Assembly: GCF_007747995.1 (NCBI RefSeq)
Contig: NZ_CP036276.1
Span: 4,455,001-4,519,000, forward strand
DNA from: Symmachiella dynata
GTDB taxonomy: Bacteria > Planctomycetota > Planctomycetia > Planctomycetales > Planctomycetaceae
Length of the DNA stretch: 64,000 nt
Direction: 5' to 3'
Every line of letters starts with the position of its first letter. The stretch's first letter is position 1. The translations under genes were made by a program, and so were the position numbers. Below are positions 8,029 to 17,109 of this stretch, piece after piece. The notes beneath the pieces were generated by a model. The model did no database searches and was not told where the DNA came from. It was given only the letters and a program-made list of their open reading frames with translations.

Positions 8029-10149
8029 TTAGCCGGCCGATGCTGCGCCGGCACCCGCAACAGCTTCCACGCCAACCTGACCGATCGCCTCCACCTGTGT
8101 ATCTCGCGTAATTTCGTTCAAACTCAAAACCGCCAACGACGGCAACACCGCAGACGTAATCTGCTTGAGCGTCGCTCGAATCTGTGGGCTGACCACAATC
8201 ACCGGCTGATGACCCGCTGCCGTCAGACGCTGCAACTCCTCAGCCACTCCACGCGTGACCGCTTCGGACACCTGCGGCGAAAGCTTCACCACCGTGCCAC
8301 GCTCACCATGTTCGATCCCCGCCGCGACGAGATCCTCGATCGCCGGATCCATCGTAATGACTCGCAATACGCGATTCTTATCGCGCAACTGCTGACAAAT
8401 CTGCCGCGACAACCCGTGCCGGACATACTCAGTCAGAATGCCTGTATCCTTCGTCCGATCCGCCCAATCCGTTAACGACTCCAGAATCGCCTCCAAATTG
8501 CGAATCGGCACCTGCTCGCGCAACAGATTCGTCAGCACTTGATGCACTTGCGACGTCTTTAACAGGTCAGGAATCAACTCTTCGACCACCTTGGGAGACC
8601 GTTCCTTCAAATTATCAATCAATTGATGCACTTGCTGCCGCGACAACAACTCGTCGCTGTGCTGGCGGACAACTTCAGTCAAATGCGTGACAATCACCGC
8701 CGCCGGCTCAATCACGCTATAACCCATCAACTCTGCCCGCTCCCGCTGTCCGCTTTCAATCCAGACCGCCGGACGCCCAAACGCCGGCTCAACGGTTTCC
8801 ACGCCGGGAACCGTCCCGTTGGTCGCACCGGTATCGATCGCCAACAACCCGTCCGGATACGCATCGCCCCAGGCCACCGCCACATCGTTGATCTTGACTT
8901 GATACTGCCGCTGCTCGAGACGGATATTGTCGCGAATCCGCACCTTCGGCAGAATGATCCCCAACTCCTGCGCCACTTTGTGCCGCACCCGCGTCACCCG
9001 ATCCAGCAAATCGCCGCCCGAATTCACGTCGGCCAAACGGATCAAACCAAAGCCCAATTCCAACTCCATCGGATCAACCAGCAAGTTGTCCTCAGGCTTC
9101 GGCTCCGGCCGTGCCTTCTCTTCTTTTTCCGCATCTGCAGCAACCTGGGCTACCGCTTTATGTTTACGACTTGTCGTGAGCGAATAACCCACACCGGCAC
9201 ACGCAGCCCCCAAGATAAACAACGGAGGCCCCGGCAAACCGGTAAACGACAATGCCACCAAAAACCCGGCAGCAATCCACATCGCTTGAGGCGAACTAAA
9301 GATTTGCCCCACCATGTCGCCCGAAAGGTCACTGTCACTCGACGATCGCGTAATCAACAAGCCGGCTGCTAATGAGATCAAGAACGCCGGTACCTGACTG
9401 ACCAACCCGTCGCCGATCGTCAATTTCGTAAAGGTTTCGATCGCCACCCGAAATGTCATGTCGTTTTCGACCATACCCATGTAGATCCCGCCGACCAAGT
9501 TGATCAACGTAATCACAATCCCGGCAATCGCATCACCACGGACAAACTTACTGGCACCATCCATGGCCCCATAGAAGTCCGCTTGCTGCGAGATCTCTTC
9601 CCGCCGCACTTTCGCCTGCTCGGCGCTAATAATTCCGGCGTTCAGATCGGCATCGATGGCCATCTGCTTACCCGGCATTCCATCCAACGCAAACCGGGCC
9701 GCTACTTCACTAATCCGCGTCGCCCCCTTGGTGATCACCAAGAATTGAATCACGACGATAATAATAAAGATGATCAGCCCCACCGCCACGCTGTCGCCGG
9801 CGACAAACCGCTGAAACGAGGCAATCACCTCTCCGGCGGCAAACTCACCATCGCTGGCACCACGCGTTAAAATCAACCGTGTCGAGGCCACATTGAGCAC
9901 CAACCGCGCCAACGTGGTACCCAACAGCAACGCCGGGAAGACACTAAAATCGAGCGGTTTACGGGCATAAATCGTAGTCAGCAAGACCACAGCACCGACG
10001 GTCAAGTTGCAAGCCAGCAACACGTCCATCGTCCACGCCGGCAGCGGGACCACGAACACAAGGATCGAGGCAAAGATGACCAGCGGGAAGATGAGTTCCC
10101 GATACTTAGCCCACATGACTTCCAAACGATGAGACGCCGCAGTTGGCAT
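8029..10149 (-). CDS. flhA: Flagellar export-gate protein FlhA
   Basis: This 706-residue integral membrane component of the flagellar type III export gate has about eight transmembrane helices in the first ~330 residues and a large cytoplasmic domain that docks chaperone-substrate complexes. The conserved cytoplasmic loop between helices is visible (EVAARFALDGMPGKQMAID, then the AGIISAEQAK region), which is the FHIPEP-family hallmark. The ATG at 10149 has GGGAGG upstream. A charged spacer (about 335-360) joins the two halves. It is the first gene of the flagellar run; fliF, flhB and other structural genes lie outside the window. Confidence 0.96.
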   Translation of the reverse strand: MPTAASHRLEVMWAKYRELIFPLVIFASILVFVVPLPAWTMDVLLACNLTVGAVVLLTTIYARKPLDFSVFPALLLGTTLARLVLNVASTRLILTRGASDGEFAAGEVIASFQRFVAGDSVAVGLIIFIIIVVIQFLVITKGATRISEVAARFALDGMPGKQMAIDADLNAGIISAEQAKVRREEISQQADFYGAMDGASKFVRGDAIAGIVITLINLVGGIYMGMVENDMTFRVAIETFTKLTIGDGLVSQVPAFLISLAAGLLITRSSSDSDLSGDMVGQIFSSPQAMWIAAGFLVALSFTGLPGPPLFILGAACAGVGYSLTTSRKHKAVAQVAADAEKEEKARPEPKPEDNLLVDPMELELGFGLIRLADVNSGGDLLDRVTRVRHKVAQELGIILPKVRIRDNIRLEQRQYQVKINDVAVAWGDAYPDGLLAIDTGATNGTVPGVETVEPAFGRPAVWIESGQRERAELMGYSVIEPAAVIVTHLTEVVRQHSDELLSRQQVHQLIDNLKERSPKVVEELIPDLLKTSQVHQVLTNLLREQVPIRNLEAILESLTDWADRTKDTGILTEYVRHGLSRQICQQLRDKNRVLRVITMDPAIEDLVAAGIEHGERGTVVKLSPQVSEAVTRGVAEELQRLTAAGHQPVIVVSPQIRATLKQITSAVLPSLAVLSLNEITRDTQVEAIGQVGVEAVAGAGAASAG

Positions 10150-10360
10150 CCATGCCTCCCGGGAAAGTCGAATTGGAAGAATTTATCCAATTCGAAGAAA
10201 ATTTAAAGATTTGATTAAAGTTGGCGAAAAAGAGAGCCGGGGGTTGATACTGAAAACTGAGATTACTGTCCAGACGGATTTACTGAGGAGGAGGCGACCC
10301 AGCACGGTTTTGAGATACCCGGGAAGAGTTGACAGACCGCCCCGGCACCGCGACATTCAA

Positions 10361-10381
10361 GGGGAAATTACCCAGTTCCCC
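10361..10381. other. Short inverted repeat upstream of WD40 gene
   Basis: GGGGAA and TTCCCC form a 6-bp stem with a 9-nt loop about 30 bp before the WD40 start. It could be an operator or a 5'-UTR hairpin. There is no U-run, so it is not a terminator. Confidence 0.4.
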
Positions 10382-10412
10382 TTCCCTCCACGCTCAAGAG
10401 TTCACACCCACC

Positions 10413-11339
10413 ATGCCCGATACCCCCGCCACCAAAAAACTCACCGGCCACACCGCTCCGGTGTATGTCGTTGAATATCTCAAATCCAAACCGCAACTCC
10501 TCAGCGGCAGTTTTGACAATACGCTCCGACTGTGGGACACTGCCACGCTGAAACCGCTGGAGACGTTCGGTGGGCATACCGATTTGGTGCTGGCCGTCTC
10601 AATAGCGCCCGATGACAAAACGGCTGCTTCCGGCTCGCAGGATAAAACGATCCAACTCTGGGCGCTCCCCGATGCTCCGCCCGAAGATCCTAACGCACCG
10701 CTCAAGCCGACCGGCGAACTGAAAGGGCACGCGTCGCAGGTCTACAGCGTTGCCTTCAGCTCCGACGGCAAAACGCTCGCCTCCGCCTCAGCCGACAAGA
10801 CCGTGCGTCTGTGGGACATCGCCACGCTCAAAGAAATCCGTGCATTGCCCGAACAAGGCGGCCCGGTCTATAGCGTCGCTTTCAGCCCGGACGGCCAAAC
10901 CATGCTCACCGGCGGCGGCGACAAAACAGTCCGCCTCTACAATGTCGCCGACGGCAAAGAACTGCGGCAATTCCCCGGCGCCGAGGATGCGGTCTATACC
11001 GTCGCGTATCATCCCGACGGAAAAACCATAGCAGCTGCGGGGCTGGACAAGGTCGTACGCACCTGGAATGTCGATTCGGGCGAACCGGCAACAGTCTACA
11101 GCGGCGCGCGAGGCGACATCTATCGCGTGCAATACAACAGCGACGGCAGCCAACTGATGGCGGTCACCTACGCCGCCAACCTCGCCATTTGGAACACGGC
11201 GGACGGCAAACTGCACTTTCAAACGGACCTTCCCGGACGCACCACCTACGGCGCCGCCTGGTCCCCCAACGCCCAACAAATCGCCATCGCCGCCGAAGAC
11301 GGCAACGTCTACCTAATCGACTTGCCAAAACCTGCGTAG
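10413..11339 (+). CDS. Seven-blade WD40 repeat protein
   Basis: The start at 10413 gives a 308-residue protein made entirely of WD40 repeats. Seven blades can be counted from their ends: LRLWD, IQLWA, VRLWD, VRLYN, VRTWN, LAIWN and VYLID, each preceded by a G/A-S-x-D-like turn. One closed propeller is expected. There is no signal peptide or membrane segment, so it is cytoplasmic. Such stand-alone propellers act as protein-protein platforms; partners cannot be inferred here. The open frame upstream to 10329 is not convincing protein. It is divergent from flhA with a ~260-bp gap that holds only a short inverted repeat. Confidence 0.92.
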   Translation: MPDTPATKKLTGHTAPVYVVEYLKSKPQLLSGSFDNTLRLWDTATLKPLETFGGHTDLVLAVSIAPDDKTAASGSQDKTIQLWALPDAPPEDPNAPLKPTGELKGHASQVYSVAFSSDGKTLASASADKTVRLWDIATLKEIRALPEQGGPVYSVAFSPDGQTMLTGGGDKTVRLYNVADGKELRQFPGAEDAVYTVAYHPDGKTIAAAGLDKVVRTWNVDSGEPATVYSGARGDIYRVQYNSDGSQLMAVTYAANLAIWNTADGKLHFQTDLPGRTTYGAAWSPNAQQIAIAAEDGNVYLIDLPKPA

Positions 11340-11351
11340 CGGCGATCATTG

Positions 11352-11552
11352 ATCTGCGCCAAAAAAGGCCGCGCGCAAAGACGCCAAGCCGCAAAGGGTT
11401 GTCCTGCGAAGAGAATCAATTCATTAACACCGATTCCCTTCCCGAGCAGTACGGCGGGAGACTTGCATTCACAATGCATCTTCAAACGCGGCGCGGCAAT
11501 ATCACCACTTTCCTTCTTTGCGGCTCCGCGTCTCTGCGCGCGACCTTTTCGT
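11352..11552. repeat. Inverted pair of short-period (CGCAAAGA-like) repeats
   Basis: The left arm (about 11365-11400) is a run of units like GCGCAAAGA / CGCCAAGC / CGCAAAGG. The right arm (about 11512-11552) is the reverse complement of the same type (GCGCAGAGA / CGCGGAGC / CGCAAAGA). A ~115-bp unique spacer lies between. It occupies the whole gap between the convergent WD40 and plsC genes. No ORF inside is convincing. Confidence 0.75.
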
Positions 11553-11596
11553 AGCAACCAAAACGCGTCACAAATTACTGTGCCCCACGATAGACG

Positions 11597-12235
11597 CTAC
11601 CAAGTTTGTGCAGGCATTTCGCCCGCGAGGGCTTCGATGCGGCCCGTCATTTCGTCCATGAAGGAACCGCGTTCGCCCGTCCAGCGAAACGACTCTCCCA
11701 CGAACACATCGCAGAAGAACGGAACAAGCAGCGCTTCGCCGCGCGGCAGCGCCTTGCCGAAACCGTGCATGAAAATCGGGACCACATCCACATCCGGGTG
11801 CCGTTTCGAAATGTGGGCGACGCCCGTTTTAAAGGTCTCGATCTGCTCCGGTTCGCCGCGGGTCCCTTCGGGAAACAGAATCACGATTTGATTCTTCTCA
11901 ATCGCCTCGTTAATCGGCGCCAATGGATCGCGCCGTGCTGTTTTCACCTGCCGCTGTAGCGGAATGATGCCGATGATCTGGGTCGCGAACCATTTCAGCA
12001 AGCGGTTACGAAAAAAGTAATCCGCCGCCGCCACCGGCTGCACGTGCCGCAACTCCCGCGTGCTATACAATGTCATCAACGCCAACGCATCGAGATGGCT
12101 ATTGTGATTCGCCACAATCACCGCCGGCCCCGACCGCGGCAACCGCTCCGCATGCCGCACGTTCATGCCCAAAATAATCAGCATGATCGGCCGCACCACA
12201 ATCAAGAAAAACAACGCTCGCAAGAAATGATTCAT
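11597..12235 (-). CDS. PlsC-type lysophospholipid acyltransferase
   Basis: This 212-residue membrane-bound acyltransferase is expected to acylate lysophosphatidate or a similar lysophospholipid. The catalytic HX4D motif is ANHNSHLDALAL, and the second signature is FPEGTRGEPEQ. The N-terminus has a hydrophobic anchor (about 4-25). It is the first of five lipid genes in 11.6-18.4 kb and lies 150 bp downstream of the CdsA-like gene on the same strand. In that context it probably supplies phosphatidate for the CDP-diacylglycerol synthase beside it. Confidence 0.93.
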   Translation of the reverse strand: MNHFLRALFFLIVVRPIMLIILGMNVRHAERLPRSGPAVIVANHNSHLDALALMTLYSTRELRHVQPVAAADYFFRNRLLKWFATQIIGIIPLQRQVKTARRDPLAPINEAIEKNQIVILFPEGTRGEPEQIETFKTGVAHISKRHPDVDVVPIFMHGFGKALPRGEALLVPFFCDVFVGESFRWTGERGSFMDEMTGRIEALAGEMPAQTW

Positions 12236-12271
12236 ATGCTTTCGCTGCTGAAAAGTACACCACGGCGGGAA

Positions 12272-12358
12272 TTAGACTGTAGGCTGTAGACTCTAGACTG
12301 TAGGGTTGCACGATCAGATCATTTCCTACGGCCTACGGTCTAAAACCTAAAGCCTTTT
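12272..12358. repeat. Inverted pair of heptamer (TAGRCTG-like) repeats
   Basis: The left arm reads as heptamers TAGACTG, TAGGCTG, TAGACTC, TAGACTG, TAGGG. The right arm, on the complementary strand, reads TAGGTTT, TAGACCG, TAGGCCG, TAGG. The spacer is about 25 bp. It lies between the acyltransferase and the CdsA-like gene. The T-run at 12355-12361 follows the right arm on the plus strand. Confidence 0.8.
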
Positions 12359-12385
12359 TTTGCCTCCGTGGTGATGATGTCGTCG

Positions 12386-13366
12386 TCAAAAATAAAGATG
12401 ATACACAAAGTGAAAAAACAACGGAGCGGTGTAAGTCAAACTGTCTGCCCGATCCAAGATACCGCCGTGGCCGGGAAGAATGCTGCCGGAATCTTTGACG
12501 CCCAGATCGCGTTTGATCGCCGAGATGGAGAGGTCGCCTAGAAACCCGGCAACGCCGATCAACAGACCGGCCAGCAAGGACCACTTCGCATCCATCAACG
12601 TCAACCGCGGACCGATCAGCCAGGCCAACACGACCGTCGTCGCCACGCCTCCTAAAAAGCCCTCGACCGTTTTGCCGGGGCTGACGTTGGGAGCGATCTT
12701 GTGTCGGCCCAATGACTTGCCCCAGACGAACTGGGCGACATCGCCTAACTGCGTGAGCACAACCAGAAAAATCAACAACCCCGGCCCCGGTTGGAGCGCC
12801 GCTTCCACGCTCGGCCATGCCGGTGCAGCGCGGCCCGTTTCGACCGGTTTGAGCACCAACAAATAGGCGGCGTGTGACAGGCTGAACACGGTCGTCATCA
12901 GCCCCCAATGCACGACTCCGGCCGAGCACAAAAATCCCTCGGTGCGGCCGGTGAAGACCATCCGGGTGGGGATCAATAAAAACATGTACACCGGAATGAA
13001 GATGATGAACATCCCGTACCATGACAGGTGCACCCAATAGAACTGCAGCGGAATGCTCAAGTAGGCCCAAAACAGCACGCGGCGATCGGCGCGGCGGGTC
13101 GGAATCAGCGACAGATATTCCTTGAGAGCCAGAAAACTGACAAAGCCCAGGAAGCACAGAAACCCCCATTCCGGCAGCGCCAACGAAATGCCAAACAGCC
13201 CGGCAATGATCCACCACGTCCGCGTCCGCTTGACCAATTCGCTGTGATCGCGCTGCGGCCGGAATTTGCAAACGGCAAAGACCAACACCGAAGAGACGAC
13301 CAAGACCCCCAAAATCCCACCGAGCGCGACACGAACTTCGGGCGTAAGATGATCGAACAGGTGCAT
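12386..13366 (-). CDS. ynbB: Phosphatidate cytidylyltransferase, YnbB/CdsA family
   Basis: This 326-residue polytopic enzyme converts CTP and phosphatidate to CDP-diacylglycerol. The family signature runs from GDVAQFVWGKSLGRHKIAP through SPGKTVEGFLGG to the C-terminal GDLSISAIKRDLGVKDSG and LPGHGGILDRADS, carrying the Asp residues that bind metal. About eight hydrophobic helices are visible. The YnbB label rests on the company of YnbA-, YnbC- and YnbD-like genes; the housekeeping cdsA would be expected elsewhere. An overlapping 377-codon frame (12333-13466) is only a shadow. Confidence 0.9.
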   Translation of the reverse strand: MHLFDHLTPEVRVALGGILGVLVVSSVLVFAVCKFRPQRDHSELVKRTRTWWIIAGLFGISLALPEWGFLCFLGFVSFLALKEYLSLIPTRRADRRVLFWAYLSIPLQFYWVHLSWYGMFIIFIPVYMFLLIPTRMVFTGRTEGFLCSAGVVHWGLMTTVFSLSHAAYLLVLKPVETGRAAPAWPSVEAALQPGPGLLIFLVVLTQLGDVAQFVWGKSLGRHKIAPNVSPGKTVEGFLGGVATTVVLAWLIGPRLTLMDAKWSLLAGLLIGVAGFLGDLSISAIKRDLGVKDSGSILPGHGGILDRADSLTYTAPLFFHFVYHLYF

Positions 13367-13572
13367 CCTGAAAATCCTTTACCATTTCGCCGCTATAGGA
13401 TGTGCGGCATGGACGTCCGGGTTGTTTCAAGGCGTGCATGGTAACGATTTCCTGTTTGGCCTGCATGTCTTAGGAGACAGCAGAATCAGATTGTTTGCGA
13501 AGATTGATTGGGATAGGCTGAGAAGTATCGGCAACCAGTGAATCGCCCAATGCCTAATCCAGGACGCTCACC

Positions 13573-14502
13573 ATGACGGATGAATCCTCAAAACGCCGAC
13601 GCATGCGAATTCGTTTGTTGTTGCTATTTGCCATTTTATTGTTTGTCGTTTGCGCGCCGTGCTTTATGGGTTGTCCGTGGATTGGACGACATATTTATTG
13701 CAACCCGCTGACCGTCGACAAAATTGAGCAGTTGGGGGGATCCGTGGAAGGAATCCAAATTGGTAATCGTCCCTGCCAAGAAGTAGTAACAATCAAGCTC
13801 GACAATACGGCGTTTGATAATGCGGAAATGCATCGACTCCAAGACTTAGGATACCTTGAGGAACTATCGCTCAATAACACTCCGGTAACGGACGCTGGCT
13901 TAGCAAATCTCCAACAACTCACAGGGCTAAAGTCACTCGCACTTTCCGACACGCAAGTTACCAGTGCAGGATTGAACCACATCAAGAGTTTGAACAATTT
14001 GATATCTCTTCACCTGAGCCAGACGCTTGTTGATGATGGCGGATTGCAAAACCTTCGTGAAATGAAAAAACTGCGAATCCTATCGCTCAGTAATACTCAA
14101 GTAGGCGACGCGGGTTTGGAGAACCTCGAATCGTTGACAGACCTCCATCAGTTGTGGCTCGACGAGACTGAAGTTAGCAACACAGGACTGGTCCACCTCC
14201 AAGGGCTAACGAAGCTCGTTTTTCTCCAGTTGAACAACACCGGGATCGGTGATGCAGGATTAGAACGACTGAGCGGACTGACAAATATGTGGTCATTGCT
14301 CCTTCACAATAATCAAATCACCGACAAAGGTTTGGATGCTCTTACGCATATGAGCGAGCTTCGATATCTTCGACTCGATGGCAATCAAGTCACTGAAGTT
14401 GGATTTAAGGATTTGCAGCAGGCACTTCCCGGCTGTCAAATTTATTGGAAGGCGCCACCTCGTGCCCCACTCACCCCTCCCGCACCGCCATCGACACACT
14501 AA
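13573..14502 (+). CDS. Leucine-rich-repeat protein with N-terminal anchor
   Basis: The 309-residue product has a hydrophobic N-terminal segment (about 14-32) followed by roughly eight ~24-residue leucine-rich repeats of the type LxxLxLSxTxVxDAGLxxL, for example LYLEELSLNNTPVTDAGL-like units, ending in a Pro-rich tail. It is probably exported and membrane-tethered, with a binding role. The gene is visibly more A+T-rich than its neighbours. It sits on the opposite strand inside the lipid cluster, separating the acyltransferase/CdsA pair from the YnbC/YnbA pair, and its 3' end overlaps the next gene by 32 bp (14471-14502). These facts suggest a later insertion. Confidence 0.9.
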   Translation: MTDESSKRRRMRIRLLLLFAILLFVVCAPCFMGCPWIGRHIYCNPLTVDKIEQLGGSVEGIQIGNRPCQEVVTIKLDNTAFDNAEMHRLQDLGYLEELSLNNTPVTDAGLANLQQLTGLKSLALSDTQVTSAGLNHIKSLNNLISLHLSQTLVDDGGLQNLREMKKLRILSLSNTQVGDAGLENLESLTDLHQLWLDETEVSNTGLVHLQGLTKLVFLQLNNTGIGDAGLERLSGLTNMWSLLLHNNQITDKGLDALTHMSELRYLRLDGNQVTEVGFKDLQQALPGCQIYWKAPPRAPLTPPAPPSTH

Positions 14503-16261
14503 AAATCCCCTCATCATCCACCAGCGTCTCCAACTTGCGAAATCCCGCCGCCGCCACCAACTGATCCATCTCCACCTGCGTGCGACAGCGCATCACCCAG
14601 GGGTCGCCGTCGCGGTTGGGTAACACGCGGGCAATCATTTCCTGCTGGGGGTGCCACGGCTGATTTGTGTACAGCAACAATCCGCCCGCGGGAATCGCCG
14701 CTGCCAGACCACGGAGTGACTCGCGAATTGGGCCGTTATCGGGAAACAATTCGTACAGCCCGCTGACCACAGCGATATTCGGCCGCGGCGTTTGTGCAGC
14801 GATCGCGTCCGCATCAAACGCGTCGCTTTGGCGATAATCGACCGATGTGATGCCCATCGATTTCGCCAACGCGCGGCCCCAATCCAAACCGCCAACGTCT
14901 CGATCGCACAATACGGTCGACATTTCGACGTCCGCGTGCCGCTGGATCGCCTCCAAGACATACCGTCCCGGTCCGGCAGCAATATCAAGCAACCGCACCG
15001 CTTCGCCGCGCTGGGCCGTTCGCGCGATGGCCCGATCCAACAGTTCAAGCATATGCACCTTGCGCTGCCGAATTCCCCGCCAACCGGGAGAATCCAGATA
15101 GGCCCGGTCAATCATCCGCCCAATGAACGTCGTCCCCTCTGCCCGGTTGCGATAGACATGGTCCAAAGATTCGCCAGAATCAAACCCGGTCCGCCAACCA
15201 ATACGCACCCCGCGACTCAATCGCCCCCCGGTATTCATACCCAATTTTTGGAGGGCATACGCCCACCGTTTCGGGGAGAGCAGCGAAAGCGGTTGCTCCA
15301 AGTCGTCGCAGATCGATTTGGAATACCCCGACTTGTCCGCCTCCAATAAGGACGCGACCGGTGCCGGGTCCTCGAATTGTCGCTCAATAAATTCCCGCGT
15401 CCGTGCGATCGGCAGGTCGCGTTCTTTTTCCCAAAATGTGGAGTGGTAAAACGACGGATACACTTCCCGCTCTTTGACGGCGGACCCGAGCCGATCAAAA
15501 AACTGCTGCTGTGGTTTTGATTCCACCACATAGTCAGCACTGGACGACAGTAACAACGTCGGTGCCACAATCGCGCCGGCGTCTTCGATCAATCGTGTGG
15601 ACGTATGGTGTACATCCAACAGAATGTTCGTGGCGATCTGCGGCGTGATCAATTCATCGTCGGCATACAATTGTGCTTGCTCTTGATCGTGCGTCAGCAT
15701 TCGCGGTTTGACGTAACTGCGAATGAATGACTTGGGCTTTACCTTTCGCAATAATCGCAACCCGGCAATGGCCCCAGGAACATAGAGCTTAATCCGCAGC
15801 GCCGGGGTCGCCAGGACCATCGCCCGTATCGGCGGCGCGTAATCGTGCACCCAAGCGGCCGCCAACACGGCGCCCACGCTTTGAGCGACAACGGCCATGT
15901 CGGCAACGGCAATCCCATGCGTTACCGAGAGATGCCGAACAAATTCATCGGCATCGCGAACCATGCGTCCAAAGCTTTCCGCATAACCTCGTTCGCCCGG
16001 CGAACGACCATGTCCGCGCGCATCGAAGGCAAAAAACCAAGTCTCCTCCATCCCGATGCGGTCGACAACATCCTGCCAGCGGCCTGAATGTTCATGCCCC
16101 CGATGAAACAGCAGCACCGCTTGTGAGGATTTCCCCTGCGGCGCCCACGCCCGATAAAACAACTCAGTGCCGTCACTGGTCGTGAAACAATGTTCCGACG
16201 CAATGCGGGTTGCCGGAAGTTGCGTGGATGTGTTTTCGATTTCCGCAATCAGAGTCGCCAT
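14471..16261 (-). CDS. ynbC: Fused alpha/beta hydrolase - SAM methyltransferase (YnbC-like)
   Basis: The 596-residue protein is a natural two-domain fusion. Residues ~20-300 are a monoglyceride-lipase-like alpha/beta hydrolase: oxyanion region LFHRGHEHSGRW (51-62), nucleophile elbow VAQSVGA with Ser128, candidate acid D243 (SADYVV) and candidate catalytic His273 (FYHSTFW). Residues ~330-596 are a class I methyltransferase with motif I LLDIAAGPGRY (424-434). E. coli YnbC has the same fusion and nearly the same size. The two halves suggest hydrolysis and methylation acting on one lipid intermediate; the substrate is unknown. It overlaps the convergent LRR gene by 32 bp and lies 68 bp after the YnbA-like gene. 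Confidence 0.92.
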   Translation of the reverse strand: MATLIAEIENTSTQLPATRIASEHCFTTSDGTELFYRAWAPQGKSSQAVLLFHRGHEHSGRWQDVVDRIGMEETWFFAFDARGHGRSPGERGYAESFGRMVRDADEFVRHLSVTHGIAVADMAVVAQSVGAVLAAAWVHDYAPPIRAMVLATPALRIKLYVPGAIAGLRLLRKVKPKSFIRSYVKPRMLTHDQEQAQLYADDELITPQIATNILLDVHHTSTRLIEDAGAIVAPTLLLSSSADYVVESKPQQQFFDRLGSAVKEREVYPSFYHSTFWEKERDLPIARTREFIERQFEDPAPVASLLEADKSGYSKSICDDLEQPLSLLSPKRWAYALQKLGMNTGGRLSRGVRIGWRTGFDSGESLDHVYRNRAEGTTFIGRMIDRAYLDSPGWRGIRQRKVHMLELLDRAIARTAQRGEAVRLLDIAAGPGRYVLEAIQRHADVEMSTVLCDRDVGGLDWGRALAKSMGITSVDYRQSDAFDADAIAAQTPRPNIAVVSGLYELFPDNGPIRESLRGLAAAIPAGGLLLYTNQPWHPQQEMIARVLPNRDGDPWVMRCRTQVEMDQLVAAAGFRKLETLVDDEGIFSVSMAVREG

Positions 16262-16329
16262 TGTCTTTGTCCCCTCAAAACTAGGTCAAGTTGCCTGTTA
16301 AGAGAGGGGCGCAGACAGGTAGCCGTATA

Positions 16330-16977
16330 TCACGCGGAATTTGGAGAATTCTCCCCATTTTCAGACGATGCCGCCCGTACTTCCGCCAAACCATGACGGG
16401 CGCGGTTCACGATCGTCAATATAAGCAGAACAATCGCGGCGATGAGCAAGCCGTCCAACCACCGCCCGGTCTTCACACCACAGCCGAGCAACAAGCCAAT
16501 GAAGCCAAACAAAAACGCACGATCGCTCTTCCCCAAGGGACCGTCATAGCGCCGCTCGCTCCCGATTTGCACCGCGATCACGCCGGTCATCTCGCTGATA
16601 ATGCCTTCAATCACCACCAGCACCACCAACGCCGGGTGCACGCCTGGTACCAGCGCGAACGGCAGATACAGCGCAGCATCGGCGATCACATCTCCCAATT
16701 CATTCAGGATCGCCCCCAGCGGCGATTTCATGCCGTGTTCGCGAGCCAACATGCCGTCAACCGCATTGAGCGCCATCCGCACGAATAAAAACGGCGGTAC
16801 CAATAGCAGCGGCCACCGTCGTTCCGGGTAAATCGCAATACAAGCCCCAACTGCAATCGACAACACGGCCGCCGCCACGGTGACCTGATTGGCCGTCACG
16901 CCCGCCGCCGCTAATCCGCGTGTGATCGGTCGTAACAGCGATTGGAACCGCGGCTTCAAATCGTAAATGCTCGGCAT
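16330..16977 (-). CDS. ynbA: CDP-alcohol phosphatidyltransferase (YnbA-like)
   Basis: This 215-residue integral membrane enzyme is expected to transfer a phosphatidyl group from CDP-diacylglycerol to an alcohol. The family motif is present as NAVDGMLAREHGMKSPLGAI followed by LNELGD: N71, D74, G75, A78, R79, G88, N92, D96. In the canonical D-x2-DG-x2-AR-x8-G-x3-D-x3-D motif the first and third Asp would be at 71 and 92; here both are Asn. Spacing is intact, so a variant metal site is more likely than decay. It is divergent from the YnbD-like gene, and both start within ~130 bp, so they probably share a control region. Confidence 0.93.
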   Translation of the reverse strand: MPSIYDLKPRFQSLLRPITRGLAAAGVTANQVTVAAAVLSIAVGACIAIYPERRWPLLLVPPFLFVRMALNAVDGMLAREHGMKSPLGAILNELGDVIADAALYLPFALVPGVHPALVVLVVIEGIISEMTGVIAVQIGSERRYDGPLGKSDRAFLFGFIGLLLGCGVKTGRWLDGLLIAAIVLLILTIVNRARHGLAEVRAASSENGENSPNSA

Positions 16978-17109
16978 AGTTTTCCCATGATATTTGTCAT
17001 TTCACCGCGTCCTAACGAGGGGCGGGCAGCCCAGTCGCTCACTATAGCATGTCCAAACCGCTGCGCAATATTCACAAACCTTGCCCCACCAAATTCCATC
17101 AAGGCAATC

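Noticed and set aside
8623-9372. 249-codon plus-strand frame inside flhA
   Set aside because: It is antisense to a strongly conserved region of flhA and is rich in His/Arg/Pro, as expected from a shadow frame.
11352-11552. Possible insertion sequence remnant
   Set aside because: No transposase fragment or target duplication can be seen; the arms are short-period repeats, so it is listed as a repeat only.
12333-13466. 377-codon frame on the minus strand
   Set aside because: It overlaps the CdsA-like gene in another frame, has Arg/Gly-rich composition and no motif; the CdsA frame has the full signature.
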